NCBI GenBank assembly: GCA_002490705.1
Contig: DKUO01000023.1
Location: 1 to 64,000, forward strand
Direction: 5' to 3'
Length of the DNA: 64,000 nt
Source: Lachnospiraceae bacterium UBA7202
GTDB lineage: Bacteria > Bacillota > Clostridia > Lachnospirales > Lachnospiraceae
Shown here: piece by piece, positions 23,362 to 33,311 of the stretch
Position numbering within the stretch: the first letter of the stretch is position 1
Layout: each line of letters begins with the position of its first letter
Notes under the pieces: model-generated
Told to the model about the DNA's origin: nothing
The model's database searches: none
Seen by the model: the letters and a program-made list of their open reading frames with translations, nothing else
Translations under genes and position numbers: made by a program

Positions 23362-25225
23362 ACTGCTTAGTCCGAAAAAAATCGTATATCTGCTTTGCAA
23401 CGTGCTCCGGGATTTCCTGCACTTCACATAATTTTTCCACCGACGCCTCCTTAATCTCATTGATAGAGCGAAAATGGCGCATCAACGCTTTTCTCCTTGC
23501 GGGCCCCACCCCGGGAATCTCGTCAAGGACCGATTTCACCTGCGCTTTGGAACGCAGGGAACGATGATACTCGATGGCAAATCGATGGGCCTCGTCCTGA
23601 ATTCTGGTCACCAGCTTAAACCCTTCCGAATGCGTGTCAATGGGGATTTCCACATTCTGATAATACAATCCCCTTGTCCGGTGGTTATCATCCTTCACCA
23701 TGCCGCACACCGGAATATCCAGATGCAGCTCGGAAAGTACCTGTAGGGCGATATTGACTTGTCCTTTGCCGCCGTCCATCAGCAATAAATCGGGAAATTT
23801 TGTAAAACTTCCAAACTCGTGATCCACCTGCCGGCGGTCCAAATCTTCCTTCTCCTCCATCCCGTGAAGGAACCGTCTTGTAAGCACCTCCCGCATACAA
23901 GCGTAGTCGTCCGGCCCGGAAACCGATTGAATCCGAAACTTTCGGTAATCGCTGCGCTTGGCCTTGCCCTTCTCAAAAACCACCATGGAACCCACATTGG
24001 CAAAGCCGCTGATATTCGATATGTCGTAGGCTTCCATACGGCTCACATCTTCCAGATCCAAGAGGGCCGCGATCTCTTTCATCGCGCCGATGGTTCTGCC
24101 TTCCTCCCTGCGGATACGCTCCTTATCCTGACTCAAGATAAGCGCTGCATTCTGTGCCGCAAGCTCCACCAGTTTTTCCTTCGCTCCCTTTTTGGGTACG
24201 CGTATGTAAACTCTGCCGCCTTTTCTTGCCGTGAGCCACTTCTCCAGAATTTCTATCTCCGCGATCTCCTCCTGTAGCATCAGTTCCTTCGGAATATAGG
24301 GCGTCCCCGCATAAAACTGTTTCACAAAATCGAGGAGAATCTGAGCATTGTCACAGTCCTCCACATGGGTCATGTAAAAATGTTCCCTGCCGATCAGTTT
24401 TCCACCGCGCACAAAAAACACCTGTACCACAGCCTCGTGTTCCTCCGCCGCCATGGCAATGATATCCTTATCCTCTCCATCGGAATCGGTAATTTTCTGC
24501 TTCTGTGCAACGCTCTTTACGCTGTTGTACAGATCCCGATATCCGGCCGCCTCCTCATACTCCATCCTTTCCGACGCTTCTGTCATTTTTTCTTCCAGTT
24601 CGCGGAGCATCGGCTTATAATTTCCGTTCAAAAAATCCAGCGCCCGTTCAATCCTCGCCCGATACTCTTCTTTGCTGATATAGCCCTGACAGGGCGCCGC
24701 GCATTGTTTAATATGATAATTCAGGCACGGCCGTTCCAGACCCATATCCCGCGGAAGCCGGCGGTTGCAGGTCTTTAGCTGATAAAGCTTATTCATCAGG
24801 TCAATGGTATCTTTTACCGCACCCGCAGAAGTATATGGCCCGAAATATTTTGACTTATCCTTTTTCATTTCACGGGAGAGGAGAATCCGCGGATACTCCT
24901 CTCCCATCGTCACCTTGATATAAGGATAAGTCTTGTCGTCCTTCAACATGGTGTTGTATTTCGGACTATATTCCTTGATCAGATTATTTTCCAGGACCAG
25001 TGCTTCCAGCTCCGAATCCGTCACAATATAATCGAACCGCGCAATCTGCTGCACCATCCTGTCGATCTGCGGGCCGCGGCCTACGATTTTACGAAAGTAA
25101 GACCGTACCCGGTTATGCAGATTCACTGCCTTACCCACATAGATGATCGTATCGTTGTCGTCATGCATCATATATACGCCGGGCGAATGAGGCAGTTTCT
25201 TTAATTCTTCGTCAACGTTGAACAT
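23360..25225 (-). CDS. uvrC: Excinuclease ABC subunit C
   Basis: 621 residues, usual length. GIY-YIG nuclease domain at the start (GVYMMHDDNDTIIYVGKA and RVRSYF), UvrB-binding region (EEKMTEASERMEYEEAAGYR), RNase H-like nuclease with DISNISG and LLMDGGKGQVN, and a C-terminal helix-hairpin-helix ending IPGVGPARRKALMRHF. It cuts on both sides of DNA damage in nucleotide excision repair. It starts 6 bp after ftsH, and its ribosome site lies partly in the ftsH end, so the two are co-transcribed. Confidence 0.97.
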   Translation of the reverse strand: MFNVDEELKKLPHSPGVYMMHDDNDTIIYVGKAVNLHNRVRSYFRKIVGRGPQIDRMVQQIARFDYIVTDSELEALVLENNLIKEYSPKYNTMLKDDKTYPYIKVTMGEEYPRILLSREMKKDKSKYFGPYTSAGAVKDTIDLMNKLYQLKTCNRRLPRDMGLERPCLNYHIKQCAAPCQGYISKEEYRARIERALDFLNGNYKPMLRELEEKMTEASERMEYEEAAGYRDLYNSVKSVAQKQKITDSDGEDKDIIAMAAEEHEAVVQVFFVRGGKLIGREHFYMTHVEDCDNAQILLDFVKQFYAGTPYIPKELMLQEEIAEIEILEKWLTARKGGRVYIRVPKKGAKEKLVELAAQNAALILSQDKERIRREEGRTIGAMKEIAALLDLEDVSRMEAYDISNISGFANVGSMVVFEKGKAKRSDYRKFRIQSVSGPDDYACMREVLTRRFLHGMEEKEDLDRRQVDHEFGSFTKFPDLLLMDGGKGQVNIALQVLSELHLDIPVCGMVKDDNHRTRGLYYQNVEIPIDTHSEGFKLVTRIQDEAHRFAIEYHRSLRSKAQVKSVLDEIPGVGPARRKALMRHFRSINEIKEASVEKLCEVQEIPEHVAKQIYDFFRTKQ

Positions 25226-25231
25226 AGATCT

Positions 25232-27526
25232 CTATCCTTCGTTCTCACGATTCTGCGAATCCGGCGCCTGTGAAAATAAGCCCCTGTTCACAGGGGGTTC
25301 CTGCTGCGCCTGCTGCTTCGGTTTCTCCTGCCCGTCGGGAGCCTGTGGCTTTTCCGGCTCTTTCTGCCCGCCAAAAGGCTGCGGCGCTTTAGGTGCTTCC
25401 TGTACCTCATGCGGCTCATTCTGCATCTGAAACCGCGGTTTACTCTCCTGGGGCAGAGGCGCACCCGGCGTCTGAGCCTGTGGTTCGCTCTGCTGTGGCG
25501 TACCCGGCGCCTTCTTCACGTCCCCGCTCTTCACATCTTCCTCTTCCACAGGTTCAGGAATCCCCTTCTCCTTGCGGTAAATCTTCATGAACTCCTTACC
25601 GGTAATGGTTTCCTTCTCAATCAGGTGAGCCGCCAGTTTATCCATGATCTCACGGTTCTCTTTCAAAAGCTTCTTTGCCTTCTTATAGCTTTCATGGAGT
25701 ACCTTCATCACTTCGGTGTCGATATCCGCCGCCGTCACATCGGAACAGGTCAGGGAAGCCCTGCCGTCCAAATACTGGCTTTCCACCGTGGCAAGTCCCA
25801 TCAGACCGAACTTTTTGCTCATACCAAAACGGGTGATCATATTCCGCGCAATACTTGTAGCCTGCTCAATATCATTGGCCGCTCCAGTGGTAACGGTATC
25901 AAAGACAATCTCCTCCGCCGCACGTCCGCCCAACAGGCTGACCAATCTGTCGCGAAGCTCCGCCTCCGTATCCAGATACTTCTCCTCCTCCGGCACATGC
26001 ATAACATAGCCGAGGGCTCCCATGGTACGGGGCACAATCGTAATTTTCTGCACCGGCTCTGAATTCTTTTGCAGCGCGCTCACAAGGGCGTGTCCCACCT
26101 CATGGTAGGAGACGATCTTGCGCTCCTCTTTGCTCATCACGCGGTCTTTTTTCTCTTTCCCCACGAGCACCTGTTCCACTGCGTCAAAGAGATCTTTCTG
26201 GCTCACGTATTCCCGGCCCATCTTTACTGCATTGATAGCCGCCTCATTAATCATATTAGCCAGATCAGAACCCACTGCACCGGAAGTGGCAAGTGCAATC
26301 TCATTCAAATCCACCGAATCATCCATCAGCACATCCTTGGAATGTACTTTCAGGATTTCTACACGACCCTTCAAGTCCGGTTTATCCACAATGATCCGTC
26401 TGTCGAAACGTCCCGGACGCAGCAGCGCCTTATCCAAAATTTCCGGCCTGTTTGTAGCCGCCAAAATAATAATACCCTTTCTCCCATCGAAACCGTCCAT
26501 CTCGGAGAGAAGCTGATTCAAGGTCTGCTCCCGCTCCTCGTTGCCGCCGCCGTACTTCGAATCACGGCTCCTGCCGATGGCATCAATCTCATCTATAAAC
26601 ACGATACAGGGAGCGTTCTTCTCCGCCTCCTTAAAAAGATCACGGACACGGGAGGCGCCCACGCCCACATATAATTCGATAAAATCCGAACCTGACAGGG
26701 AAAAGAAGGGCACATGCGCCTCTCCTGCCACCGCCTTTGCAAGGAGCGTCTTACCTGTACCGGGAGGGCCCACCAAAAGCGCGCCCTTGGGAAGTCTTGC
26801 GCCAATCTTGGAATACTTGCCGGGATTGTGTAAAAAATCGACCACCTCAACCAGAGACTCCTTCGCTTCATCCTCCCCGGCAACATCCTGAAAGGTAATG
26901 CCCGTCTCCTTCTGCACATAGGCCTTAGCCGTACTCTTACCCACACCCATGGGGCCACCCTTGCCACCCATACGTCTAAAGAGCAGGCTTAACAATCCCC
27001 ACATCAAAAGGACGGGAAGAATATAATACAGCAGGATCGTCATGATCATACCTGAGCTGTCGGAGACTTCTTTGTTCATCTTCACGTCATGCTTAAGCAG
27101 TCTGGCCGCCAGCGTGTCATCATCTTCCATCTTGCCCGTGTAATAGCTGCTTATGCCCATACCGTAGGCATAGGAAAATACAGACCCCTTCTGTTGCGCC
27201 TTGGGATAGATCGTAATTCGGTCTGCCCCCACCTCAACGCTCTCTATCTCTCCCGCTTCCACCATCTGCACAAACTCATTGTAAGAGATTTCCTGATTGG
27301 TAGCTCCCGTCATCATTTTCATAAAAAAGCTGACGCATAGAAGCGTAACAAGGGCAGCGATCACCAGCATGATCAAGCTCTGTTTACGAGGGTCGCTTCC
27401 GTTTCCTCCCGGCCCGCCGGGACCTCCCGGTCCACCCGGTCCGCCGTTGCCTGTAGGCCCTCCCGGTCCGGGGCTGCCTCCGTTTTCGTACTGATTTACA
27501 TTGTCTGCTTTATCTGTATTTGCCAT
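25232..27526 (-). CDS. ftsH: Membrane AAA+ metalloprotease FtsH with collagen-like N-terminus
   Basis: 764 residues. Two membrane segments (about 51-69 and 160-182) flank an outer domain. The AAA+ domain has Walker A GPPGTGKT (253-260), Walker B IVFIDEIDA and the second-region-of-homology RPGRFDRR. The zinc protease site is HEVGH at 475-479, rather than the usual HEAGH. FtsH degrades misfolded or regulated membrane and cytoplasmic proteins. Two oddities: the first 45 residues contain a run of Gly-Gly-Pro repeats, and the last 100 or so are a Pro/Gln/Glu-rich tail. Both look disordered and face the cytoplasm. It leads the ftsH-uvrC unit. Confidence 0.96.
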   Translation of the reverse strand: MANTDKADNVNQYENGGSPGPGGPTGNGGPGGPGGPGGPGGNGSDPRKQSLIMLVIAALVTLLCVSFFMKMMTGATNQEISYNEFVQMVEAGEIESVEVGADRITIYPKAQQKGSVFSYAYGMGISSYYTGKMEDDDTLAARLLKHDVKMNKEVSDSSGMIMTILLYYILPVLLMWGLLSLLFRRMGGKGGPMGVGKSTAKAYVQKETGITFQDVAGEDEAKESLVEVVDFLHNPGKYSKIGARLPKGALLVGPPGTGKTLLAKAVAGEAHVPFFSLSGSDFIELYVGVGASRVRDLFKEAEKNAPCIVFIDEIDAIGRSRDSKYGGGNEEREQTLNQLLSEMDGFDGRKGIIILAATNRPEILDKALLRPGRFDRRIIVDKPDLKGRVEILKVHSKDVLMDDSVDLNEIALATSGAVGSDLANMINEAAINAVKMGREYVSQKDLFDAVEQVLVGKEKKDRVMSKEERKIVSYHEVGHALVSALQKNSEPVQKITIVPRTMGALGYVMHVPEEEKYLDTEAELRDRLVSLLGGRAAEEIVFDTVTTGAANDIEQATSIARNMITRFGMSKKFGLMGLATVESQYLDGRASLTCSDVTAADIDTEVMKVLHESYKKAKKLLKENREIMDKLAAHLIEKETITGKEFMKIYRKEKGIPEPVEEEDVKSGDVKKAPGTPQQSEPQAQTPGAPLPQESKPRFQMQNEPHEVQEAPKAPQPFGGQKEPEKPQAPDGQEKPKQQAQQEPPVNRGLFSQAPDSQNRENEG

Positions 27527-27592
27527 CGAAAAGGCATCCTCTCTTTCTGAATGTTATATACTTGCAAATCCGCGCTTTGTTTTTCTTCTACA

Positions 27593-27616
27593 GCTACTAT
27601 ATAACTATATAGTAGC
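27593..27616. promoter_or_regulatory. perfect 24-bp palindrome between ftsH and pyrG
   Basis: GCTACTATATA, AC, TATATAGTAGC: two 11-bp arms with a 2-bp centre, 67 bp upstream of the ftsH start. No U-run follows on either strand, so it is more likely a protein-binding site than a terminator. Confidence 0.5.
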
Positions 27617-27778
27617 AAAAAACAGAAATCAATGAGAAATTTGTGAATTTCTACACACATCTCTAAAAGTATTATAAAGTTTTTCCCCTTTTTTCTCTAA
27701 TTTTCCTTTTTAGTATAGATTTTCCGCCGGATTTTTCTTATAATAATAAAAGATATGAACACAGGAAAGGGACAGACT

Positions 27779-29383
27779 ATGGCAGTAAAATATGTATTTG
27801 TCACAGGAGGCGTCGTATCGGGTCTCGGCAAGGGAATCACGGCGGCATCACTGGGAAGACTTTTGAAGGCGCGCGGCTACAAGGTAACCATGCAGAAATT
27901 TGACCCCTATATCAACATTGATCCGGGAACTATGAACCCGATTCAGCACGGCGAAGTGTTTGTCACCGAGGACGGCACCGAAACCGACCTCGATCTCGGC
28001 CATTACGAGCGTTTCATTGATGAAAATCTGGACAAAAACTCCAATGTAACCACGGGAAAGGTATATTGGTCCGTTCTGCAAAAGGAACGGCGGGGAGACT
28101 ATGGCGGCGGAACCGTTCAGGTAATCCCCCATATTACCAACGAGATAAAAAGCCGGTTCTACCGCAATTTTACAGATCAGGAAACCCGCATCGCCATCAT
28201 CGAGGTGGGCGGTACTGTAGGCGATATTGAAAGCCAGCCCTTTTTGGAATCTATTCGCCAATTCCAGCACGAGGTCGGACGGGAGAACGCAATCTTAATT
28301 CATGTTACCCTGATTCCCTATCTGAGCGCTTCGCAGGAATTGAAAACGAAACCCACACAGGCAAGCGTTAAGGACTTACAGGGCATGGGAATCCAGCCCG
28401 ATATCATTGTCTGCCGCAGCGAACATCCCTTAGATCAGGGCATCAAAGACAAGATCGCACTGTTTTGTAATGTGCCGAACAATCACGTACTGCAAAATCT
28501 GGATGTGGAATACATCTATGAGGCTCCTCTCGCCATGGAGGAAGAGCATTTGGCTCAGGTAGCTTGCGAGTGTCTGAATCTGGATTGCCCGGAGCCCGAT
28601 CTGGCCGACTGGAAGGCTATGGTAGAATCCCTGCGGACTCCCACCGATTCCGTGACCGTTGCCCTTGTCGGCAAATACACGCAGCTTCACGACGCCTACA
28701 TCAGTGTGGTAGAAGCCCTGAAACACGGCGGTATTTCCCATCACTGTGTAGTAGATATTAAGTGGGTAGACTCCGAAACTGTTACAAAAGAAAACGTGGA
28801 TTCCATTCTCCATGATGTGAACGGTATTCTAGTGCCCGGCGGCTTCGGTGACCGGGGTATCGATGGCAAGATCGAGGCCATCACTTACGCCAGAGAACAT
28901 AAAATTCCTTTCCTCGGACTCTGCCTTGGTATGCAGTTGGCCATTGTAGAGTTTGCCAGAAACGTAATCGGCTACAATGATGCCCACAGCATCGAATTAG
29001 ACCCTTCCACTACCCATCCCGTGATCGCGCTGATGCCCGATCAGAACGGTGTGGAGGACATCGGCGGCACCCTGCGGCTCGGTTCCTATCCCTGTGTGTT
29101 GGACAAGACCTCCAAAGCCTATGAACTGTACGGGGAAGAAACCATCCACGAGCGGCACAGACACCGCTATGAGGTCAACAACGACTACCGTGCCGTGCTT
29201 ACGGAAAAAGGCATGAAACTTTCAGGGCTATCCCCCGACGGGCGTATCGTGGAAATGTGCGAACTTGCAGACCATCCCTTCTTTGTGGCAACGCAGGCGC
29301 ACCCGGAATTAAAATCCAGACCGAACAGACCACACCCGCTTTTCAAGGGATTTGTGGAGGCTGCATTACATCAGAAAAAATAA
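27779..29383 (+). CDS. pyrG: CTP synthase
   Basis: 534 residues. Synthetase domain: KYVFVTGGVVSGLGKGITAAS, FDPYINIDPGTMNP, EVGGTVGDIESQPFLE. Glutaminase domain: VPGGFGDRG, nucleophile cysteine in GLCLGMQLAI, and the His-Glu pair in THPE-like AHPELKSRP near the end. It converts UTP, ATP and glutamine to CTP. The ATG at 27779 follows GGAAAGGGAC; an in-frame ATG at 27755 has no ribosome site. A TATAAT element at 27739-27744 is the likely -10, without a clear -35. The end faces the GH3 gene with a 16-bp gap. Confidence 0.97.
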   Translation: MAVKYVFVTGGVVSGLGKGITAASLGRLLKARGYKVTMQKFDPYINIDPGTMNPIQHGEVFVTEDGTETDLDLGHYERFIDENLDKNSNVTTGKVYWSVLQKERRGDYGGGTVQVIPHITNEIKSRFYRNFTDQETRIAIIEVGGTVGDIESQPFLESIRQFQHEVGRENAILIHVTLIPYLSASQELKTKPTQASVKDLQGMGIQPDIIVCRSEHPLDQGIKDKIALFCNVPNNHVLQNLDVEYIYEAPLAMEEEHLAQVACECLNLDCPEPDLADWKAMVESLRTPTDSVTVALVGKYTQLHDAYISVVEALKHGGISHHCVVDIKWVDSETVTKENVDSILHDVNGILVPGGFGDRGIDGKIEAITYAREHKIPFLGLCLGMQLAIVEFARNVIGYNDAHSIELDPSTTHPVIALMPDQNGVEDIGGTLRLGSYPCVLDKTSKAYELYGEETIHERHRHRYEVNNDYRAVLTEKGMKLSGLSPDGRIVEMCELADHPFFVATQAHPELKSRPNRPHPLFKGFVEAALHQKK

Positions 29384-29411
29384 AGAAAAGAAGGGCAGAT
29401 TACTGCCCTTC
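29384..29411 (-). terminator. terminator overlapping the GH3 stop codon
   Basis: GAAGGGCAG (29390-29398) pairs with CTGCCCTTC (29403-29411), perfect 9 bp. Read on the minus strand it is followed by TTTTCTTTATTTTTT. The TAA of the GH3 gene lies in the loop. Confidence 0.8.
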
Positions 29412-31679
29412 CTCCAATGCATTCAACTTATCTACAATCGCCTGCACATCCCCCATCGTCACAGTGCCATCACCGAAACTCACAGGCCCACGCAGCGGCA
29501 TATATCTGGACATAGCTTCATTCATTTCATCCGTGATCGCCTCACTGGCCGCGCTGCCCTCTTCTCCGCTGCCGAAAAGATCTTTCGTTACCAACGTCTT
29601 TACAATCTCCCATGCTTTGGGATCTCTTCTGACATCTCCCATGGTAGTATCCGTCGTATAAACGAACGGAATCTTCACGGTGGATTCCACAGTCACTTCT
29701 TTCGTCAATCTGATATCTCTCGAAGAACTTCCCGCCATCAGATCAAACGCTCCCGTCTCCACATACCAGTCATGAATCTTTACGCTGTAAAATGCGAAAG
29801 CCCTCTTATCCAGCCGGAAAGTAACCGTCTTCGTCTCACCCGGCGCAAGCTCAACCTTTTCAAAACCTTTCAGCTCCTTTACCGGGCGGATCACCGTACT
29901 CTCCTTGTCAGCCACATAGAGCTGTACCACTTCCTTACCTGTCACACTTCCGGTGTTTCTGATATCCACGGAAACCTCCATGGTATCCGTGTCCTTCATG
30001 GAATCCTTATCCGTCCGCAGGTTGGAATACTCAAAAGTCGTGTAAGAAAGACCGTGTCCGAAGGGGAAAAGCACCTCCATTTTTTTCTTATCATAATAGC
30101 GGTATCCCACAAAAATACCCTCGCGGTACTCCACCTTGTCCCTCTCCCCGATATAGAAGAGGTAGGAAGGATTATCTTCCAGCTTCAAAGGAAATGTCTC
30201 CGGCAGCTTTGCACTGGGATTCACTTTGCCGAACAGAATATCGCAAACCGCGCCGCCCACTGCCTGACCGCCCAGATATGCCTCCACAATGCCTTTCACC
30301 TGATTTACCCAGGGCATCTCCACAGGAGAACCATTGTGCAGCACCACCACAGTGTTCGGTTGTACCTCCGCTACCTTGGCAATCAGCTCGTTCTGACAGT
30401 TCGGCATCCGCATATGCGATCTGTCAAAACCCTCCGATTCAAAAGCATCAGGGAGTCCGGCAAAGATAACTGCAACCTTCGCCTTCTTCGCCGCCTCTAC
30501 CGCCTCCGCAAGCAGTTTTTCATCCGTTCTGTCTTCCTTATCGTCAAAGCCCTGCGCATAGGTAACATTTCCCATATCCTTTACTTCGTCCAACGCCGAA
30601 GTGATTTTGTGGCTATTAATATGGGAGCTGCCGCCGCCCTGATACCGGGGCGTCTTTGCATATTTTCCGATAAAAGCAATCTCATCCTTCTCCGACAGCG
30701 GAAGCACGCCCTCATTTTTCAGGAGCACAATGGTTTCCTGTGCCACCCTGCGCGCCACTTCATGGTCTTTATCCCGGTCAAAAACCGCCGCTTTATTTCG
30801 ATTTTCCTCATAGCGGAAAACAATATTTAAAATGCGTGCCACCGCAATATCCAGAACCCTTTCAGGCAATTCGCCGCTCTGCACTGCGCCCACGATCAAT
30901 TTATCATTGGAACCGCCCGAGGAGGGCATTTCCAGATCCAGACCCGCCTGTAAATCCTTAACGCGGCTGTTGACTGCGCCCCAGTCGCTCATTACATAAC
31001 CCTCAAAGCCCCATTCGTCCCGCAGAACCTCCGTCAGATACTTGTGGTTCTCCGCTGCGTAAGTGCCGTTGATTTTGTTATAAGAGCACATCACCGTCCA
31101 CGGTTTTTCTTTTTTTACCGCACCTTCAAAAGCGGCCAGATATATTTCCCGAAGAGTCCGCTCATCAATTTTGGAATCCGAAGACATCCTTCTGGTCTCC
31201 TGATTGTTCGCCAAAAAATGTTTGATACTCGTTCCCACGTTTTTACTCTGCACGCCATGGATCAGCGCACCTGCAGCCTCACTGGCCACAAACGGATCCT
31301 CGGAGTAATATTCAAAATTCCGCCCGCAAAGAGGAGAGCGTTTGATGTTCACAGCCGGGCCCAAAATGACGCTCACGCCTTCCGCCTGACATTCCTCACC
31401 CAACGTTTCGCCCATCTGCGCCAAAAGCTCCCTGTTAAAGGAAGCCGCCGTTCCACAGCCTGCCGGAAAGCATACCGCCTTAATGCTCTCGTTAACCCCA
31501 AGATGATCGCCTTCCTGATCCTGTTTCCGCAGTCCATGAGGTCCGTCCGACACCATGCTTGCGGGAATCCCCAAACGCTCCACCGCCTCCGTATGCCAAA
31601 AATCCGCACCGGAACACATGGAGGCCTTCTCCTCCAATGTCATCTTTGACACGATCTCCCTGATCTTTTCTGCTGTCAT
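29400..31679 (-). CDS. GH3 family beta-glycosidase
   Basis: 759 residues, no signal peptide, so cytoplasmic. The N-terminal GH3 barrel has WHTEAVERLGIPASMVSDGPHG, SIKHFLANNQETRR and the nucleophile aspartate in GYVMSDWGAVNS. The second domain has DEIAFIGKYAKTPRYQGGGSS, and a fibronectin III-like domain follows (SYTTFEYSNL to GASSR-like). A last segment of about 100 residues lies beyond the normal end. GH3 enzymes remove terminal beta-glucose or beta-xylose; the exact sugar is not certain. The ATG at 31679 has GGAGG 8 nt upstream, better than 31694. Downstream of the MFS gene on the same strand, after 184 bp. Confidence 0.93.
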   Translation of the reverse strand: MTAEKIREIVSKMTLEEKASMCSGADFWHTEAVERLGIPASMVSDGPHGLRKQDQEGDHLGVNESIKAVCFPAGCGTAASFNRELLAQMGETLGEECQAEGVSVILGPAVNIKRSPLCGRNFEYYSEDPFVASEAAGALIHGVQSKNVGTSIKHFLANNQETRRMSSDSKIDERTLREIYLAAFEGAVKKEKPWTVMCSYNKINGTYAAENHKYLTEVLRDEWGFEGYVMSDWGAVNSRVKDLQAGLDLEMPSSGGSNDKLIVGAVQSGELPERVLDIAVARILNIVFRYEENRNKAAVFDRDKDHEVARRVAQETIVLLKNEGVLPLSEKDEIAFIGKYAKTPRYQGGGSSHINSHKITSALDEVKDMGNVTYAQGFDDKEDRTDEKLLAEAVEAAKKAKVAVIFAGLPDAFESEGFDRSHMRMPNCQNELIAKVAEVQPNTVVVLHNGSPVEMPWVNQVKGIVEAYLGGQAVGGAVCDILFGKVNPSAKLPETFPLKLEDNPSYLFYIGERDKVEYREGIFVGYRYYDKKKMEVLFPFGHGLSYTTFEYSNLRTDKDSMKDTDTMEVSVDIRNTGSVTGKEVVQLYVADKESTVIRPVKELKGFEKVELAPGETKTVTFRLDKRAFAFYSVKIHDWYVETGAFDLMAGSSSRDIRLTKEVTVESTVKIPFVYTTDTTMGDVRRDPKAWEIVKTLVTKDLFGSGEEGSAASEAITDEMNEAMSRYMPLRGPVSFGDGTVTMGDVQAIVDKLNALEEGQ

Positions 31680-31863
31680 GCTATAACCCTCCATTCGCCG
31701 TTCAAAGCAGCCCAGACGCCCTCCCCCATTTCACCGGGCAGTCTCTGCTATATGTTTCAGTGTAACACGGCCCTTTCCTCAAATGCAAGAGAAAGAAGAG
31801 CCTGCCCTTATATTCAGACAAACTCTTCCGTCTTCCAAAGTCAATTATCCCTTCCAGCTTATC

Positions 31864-33162
31864 CTACGTTTCGCTTTCTTCCGTATAACGGTATCTTTGC
31901 AGAACCCGCCCGAATCCCAGACAGACCACAACGCCCAGCACGCCGAGAATAAACATCATCATAGACGCGCCCGATCCTTTTCCTCTGCCAAACAAGAAAG
32001 GTAACATACTGTCGGCAGGGACCGACGCCATAAGCGGTTCACAGATTTTATCAACCATAAATCCGCCCACGGACAAACCGATAGGAATGGTAAAAAACTG
32101 TAGCGTATTTCTACAGGAATACACGCGGCCCTGCATTTCCACCGGGATCGTCGTCCTTACGATCACATCAAGGTTTGCGTTCATTAACGGCACAAGCACC
32201 CATCCGATGATCTGACCCACACACCATAAAACCGGCTGCTCGGTAAATGCCAGCAGAAAGTTCTCTGTCCCCAGAGAAAACAACATGGTGAGGTAGATCA
32301 CACGTATCCTGTTTTTGGGTGCAGGCAATACCGTTACCACCAAACTGCCTACTAACATTGCAATCCCCGCGCAGGAAGTGACAATGCCCAAAACCGCCTC
32401 TCCTCCGATTTCCCGAGGCAGTATCAAAGCCGGCAGCACCGCGTCAAAAGCGGACGCCACAAAATTGACGCCGGCCAAAAAAAGAATCAGAATAAGCGCC
32501 AGCTCATGCTCCCGCAGACAGACAAGCCCTGCCTTGACGGAATCCGAAAACGATTCCTTATCTTCCTTTCCTTCTTCTTCCATAACGGGAAGTTTCACGC
32601 CAAATAGAAGCGCAAAAAATGCGATCAAAAAGGTGGCCAAATCCACATATATAACGATGTCCATTCCTCCGAAAGCAAATAAAGCCGTAGCCAGTATCGG
32701 GTTAAGAATTGTCACAAGAGAACCGGAAAAAGATCTCATGCCGCTTGTCTTCTGATAATGCTTTTTCGGCATAATCATGGTCATCGCCACATCGCTCGCA
32801 GGCTGTTGTACCGTATTCATCAGCCCATTTACAGCATTCAAAAGATACATATGAACCGGTCTTAACAAATCCGCCTTCAGCAGAAACAGAACAACAACCG
32901 TACTGCACGCCGCCAGCGTATCGCACACAAGCATGACCTTCTTTTTATCCCACCTGTCGCTGAGTGCACCCGCAAAAATACTCATCACCACATAGGGTGC
33001 ATAACTGCACACTGCCAAAAGCGCCGTCTGCAGCGCAGACCCCGTCTTTTCATAAAGCCAGAGAGTAAGCGCAAAACCCGTCATGGCGCTTCCCAGCTGG
33101 GAAAGAGACTGTGTACTCCACAGGATCAGAAACGTCTTCAATTCTTTTATTGTCTTTTTCAT
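31864..33162 (-). CDS. MFS transporter, drug-efflux type
   Basis: 432 residues, 12 membrane segments, related to the MefA/DHA3 branch. Motif A is present as GALSDRWDKKKVMLVCD in the loop after the second segment, and FWLW-like LILWSTQSLSQLGSAMTGFAL opens the protein. These carriers export macrolides or other small molecules; the cargo is unknown. AAGGAG lies 10 nt upstream of the ATG. A long imperfect inverted repeat in the leader may regulate it. No other resistance gene is adjacent. Confidence 0.88.
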   Translation of the reverse strand: MKKTIKELKTFLILWSTQSLSQLGSAMTGFALTLWLYEKTGSALQTALLAVCSYAPYVVMSIFAGALSDRWDKKKVMLVCDTLAACSTVVVLFLLKADLLRPVHMYLLNAVNGLMNTVQQPASDVAMTMIMPKKHYQKTSGMRSFSGSLVTILNPILATALFAFGGMDIVIYVDLATFLIAFFALLFGVKLPVMEEEGKEDKESFSDSVKAGLVCLREHELALILILFLAGVNFVASAFDAVLPALILPREIGGEAVLGIVTSCAGIAMLVGSLVVTVLPAPKNRIRVIYLTMLFSLGTENFLLAFTEQPVLWCVGQIIGWVLVPLMNANLDVIVRTTIPVEMQGRVYSCRNTLQFFTIPIGLSVGGFMVDKICEPLMASVPADSMLPFLFGRGKGSGASMMMFILGVLGVVVCLGFGRVLQRYRYTEESET

Positions 33163-33202
33163 TTTCGCTTTGCTCCTTTGATTTTTTATTTCAAATCAGG
33201 AT

Positions 33203-33264
33203 GCAAAGCCTGAGGACCAAGTCATTTTCCGACTTCCCCTCCATGCAGTGTCCTCAAGCTCTGC
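33203..33264 (-). promoter_or_regulatory. inverted repeat in the leader of the MFS gene
   Basis: GCAAAGCCTGAGGAC (33203-33217) and GTCCTCAAGCTCTGC (33250-33264) can pair over 15 positions with two mismatches, across a 32-nt loop, 41-102 bp before the start codon. No U-run follows. Possible leader structure or operator. Confidence 0.4.
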
Positions 33265-33311
33265 ACGGAGCGTTTACAATGCACAACATCGCCGTTTTAT
33301 TCCTTTCTATT

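Noticed and set aside
29352..30830. 492-residue open frame on the plus strand
   Set aside because: Antisense to the GH3 gene; the product is rich in His, Arg and Leu with no domain, and starts inside the end of pyrG.
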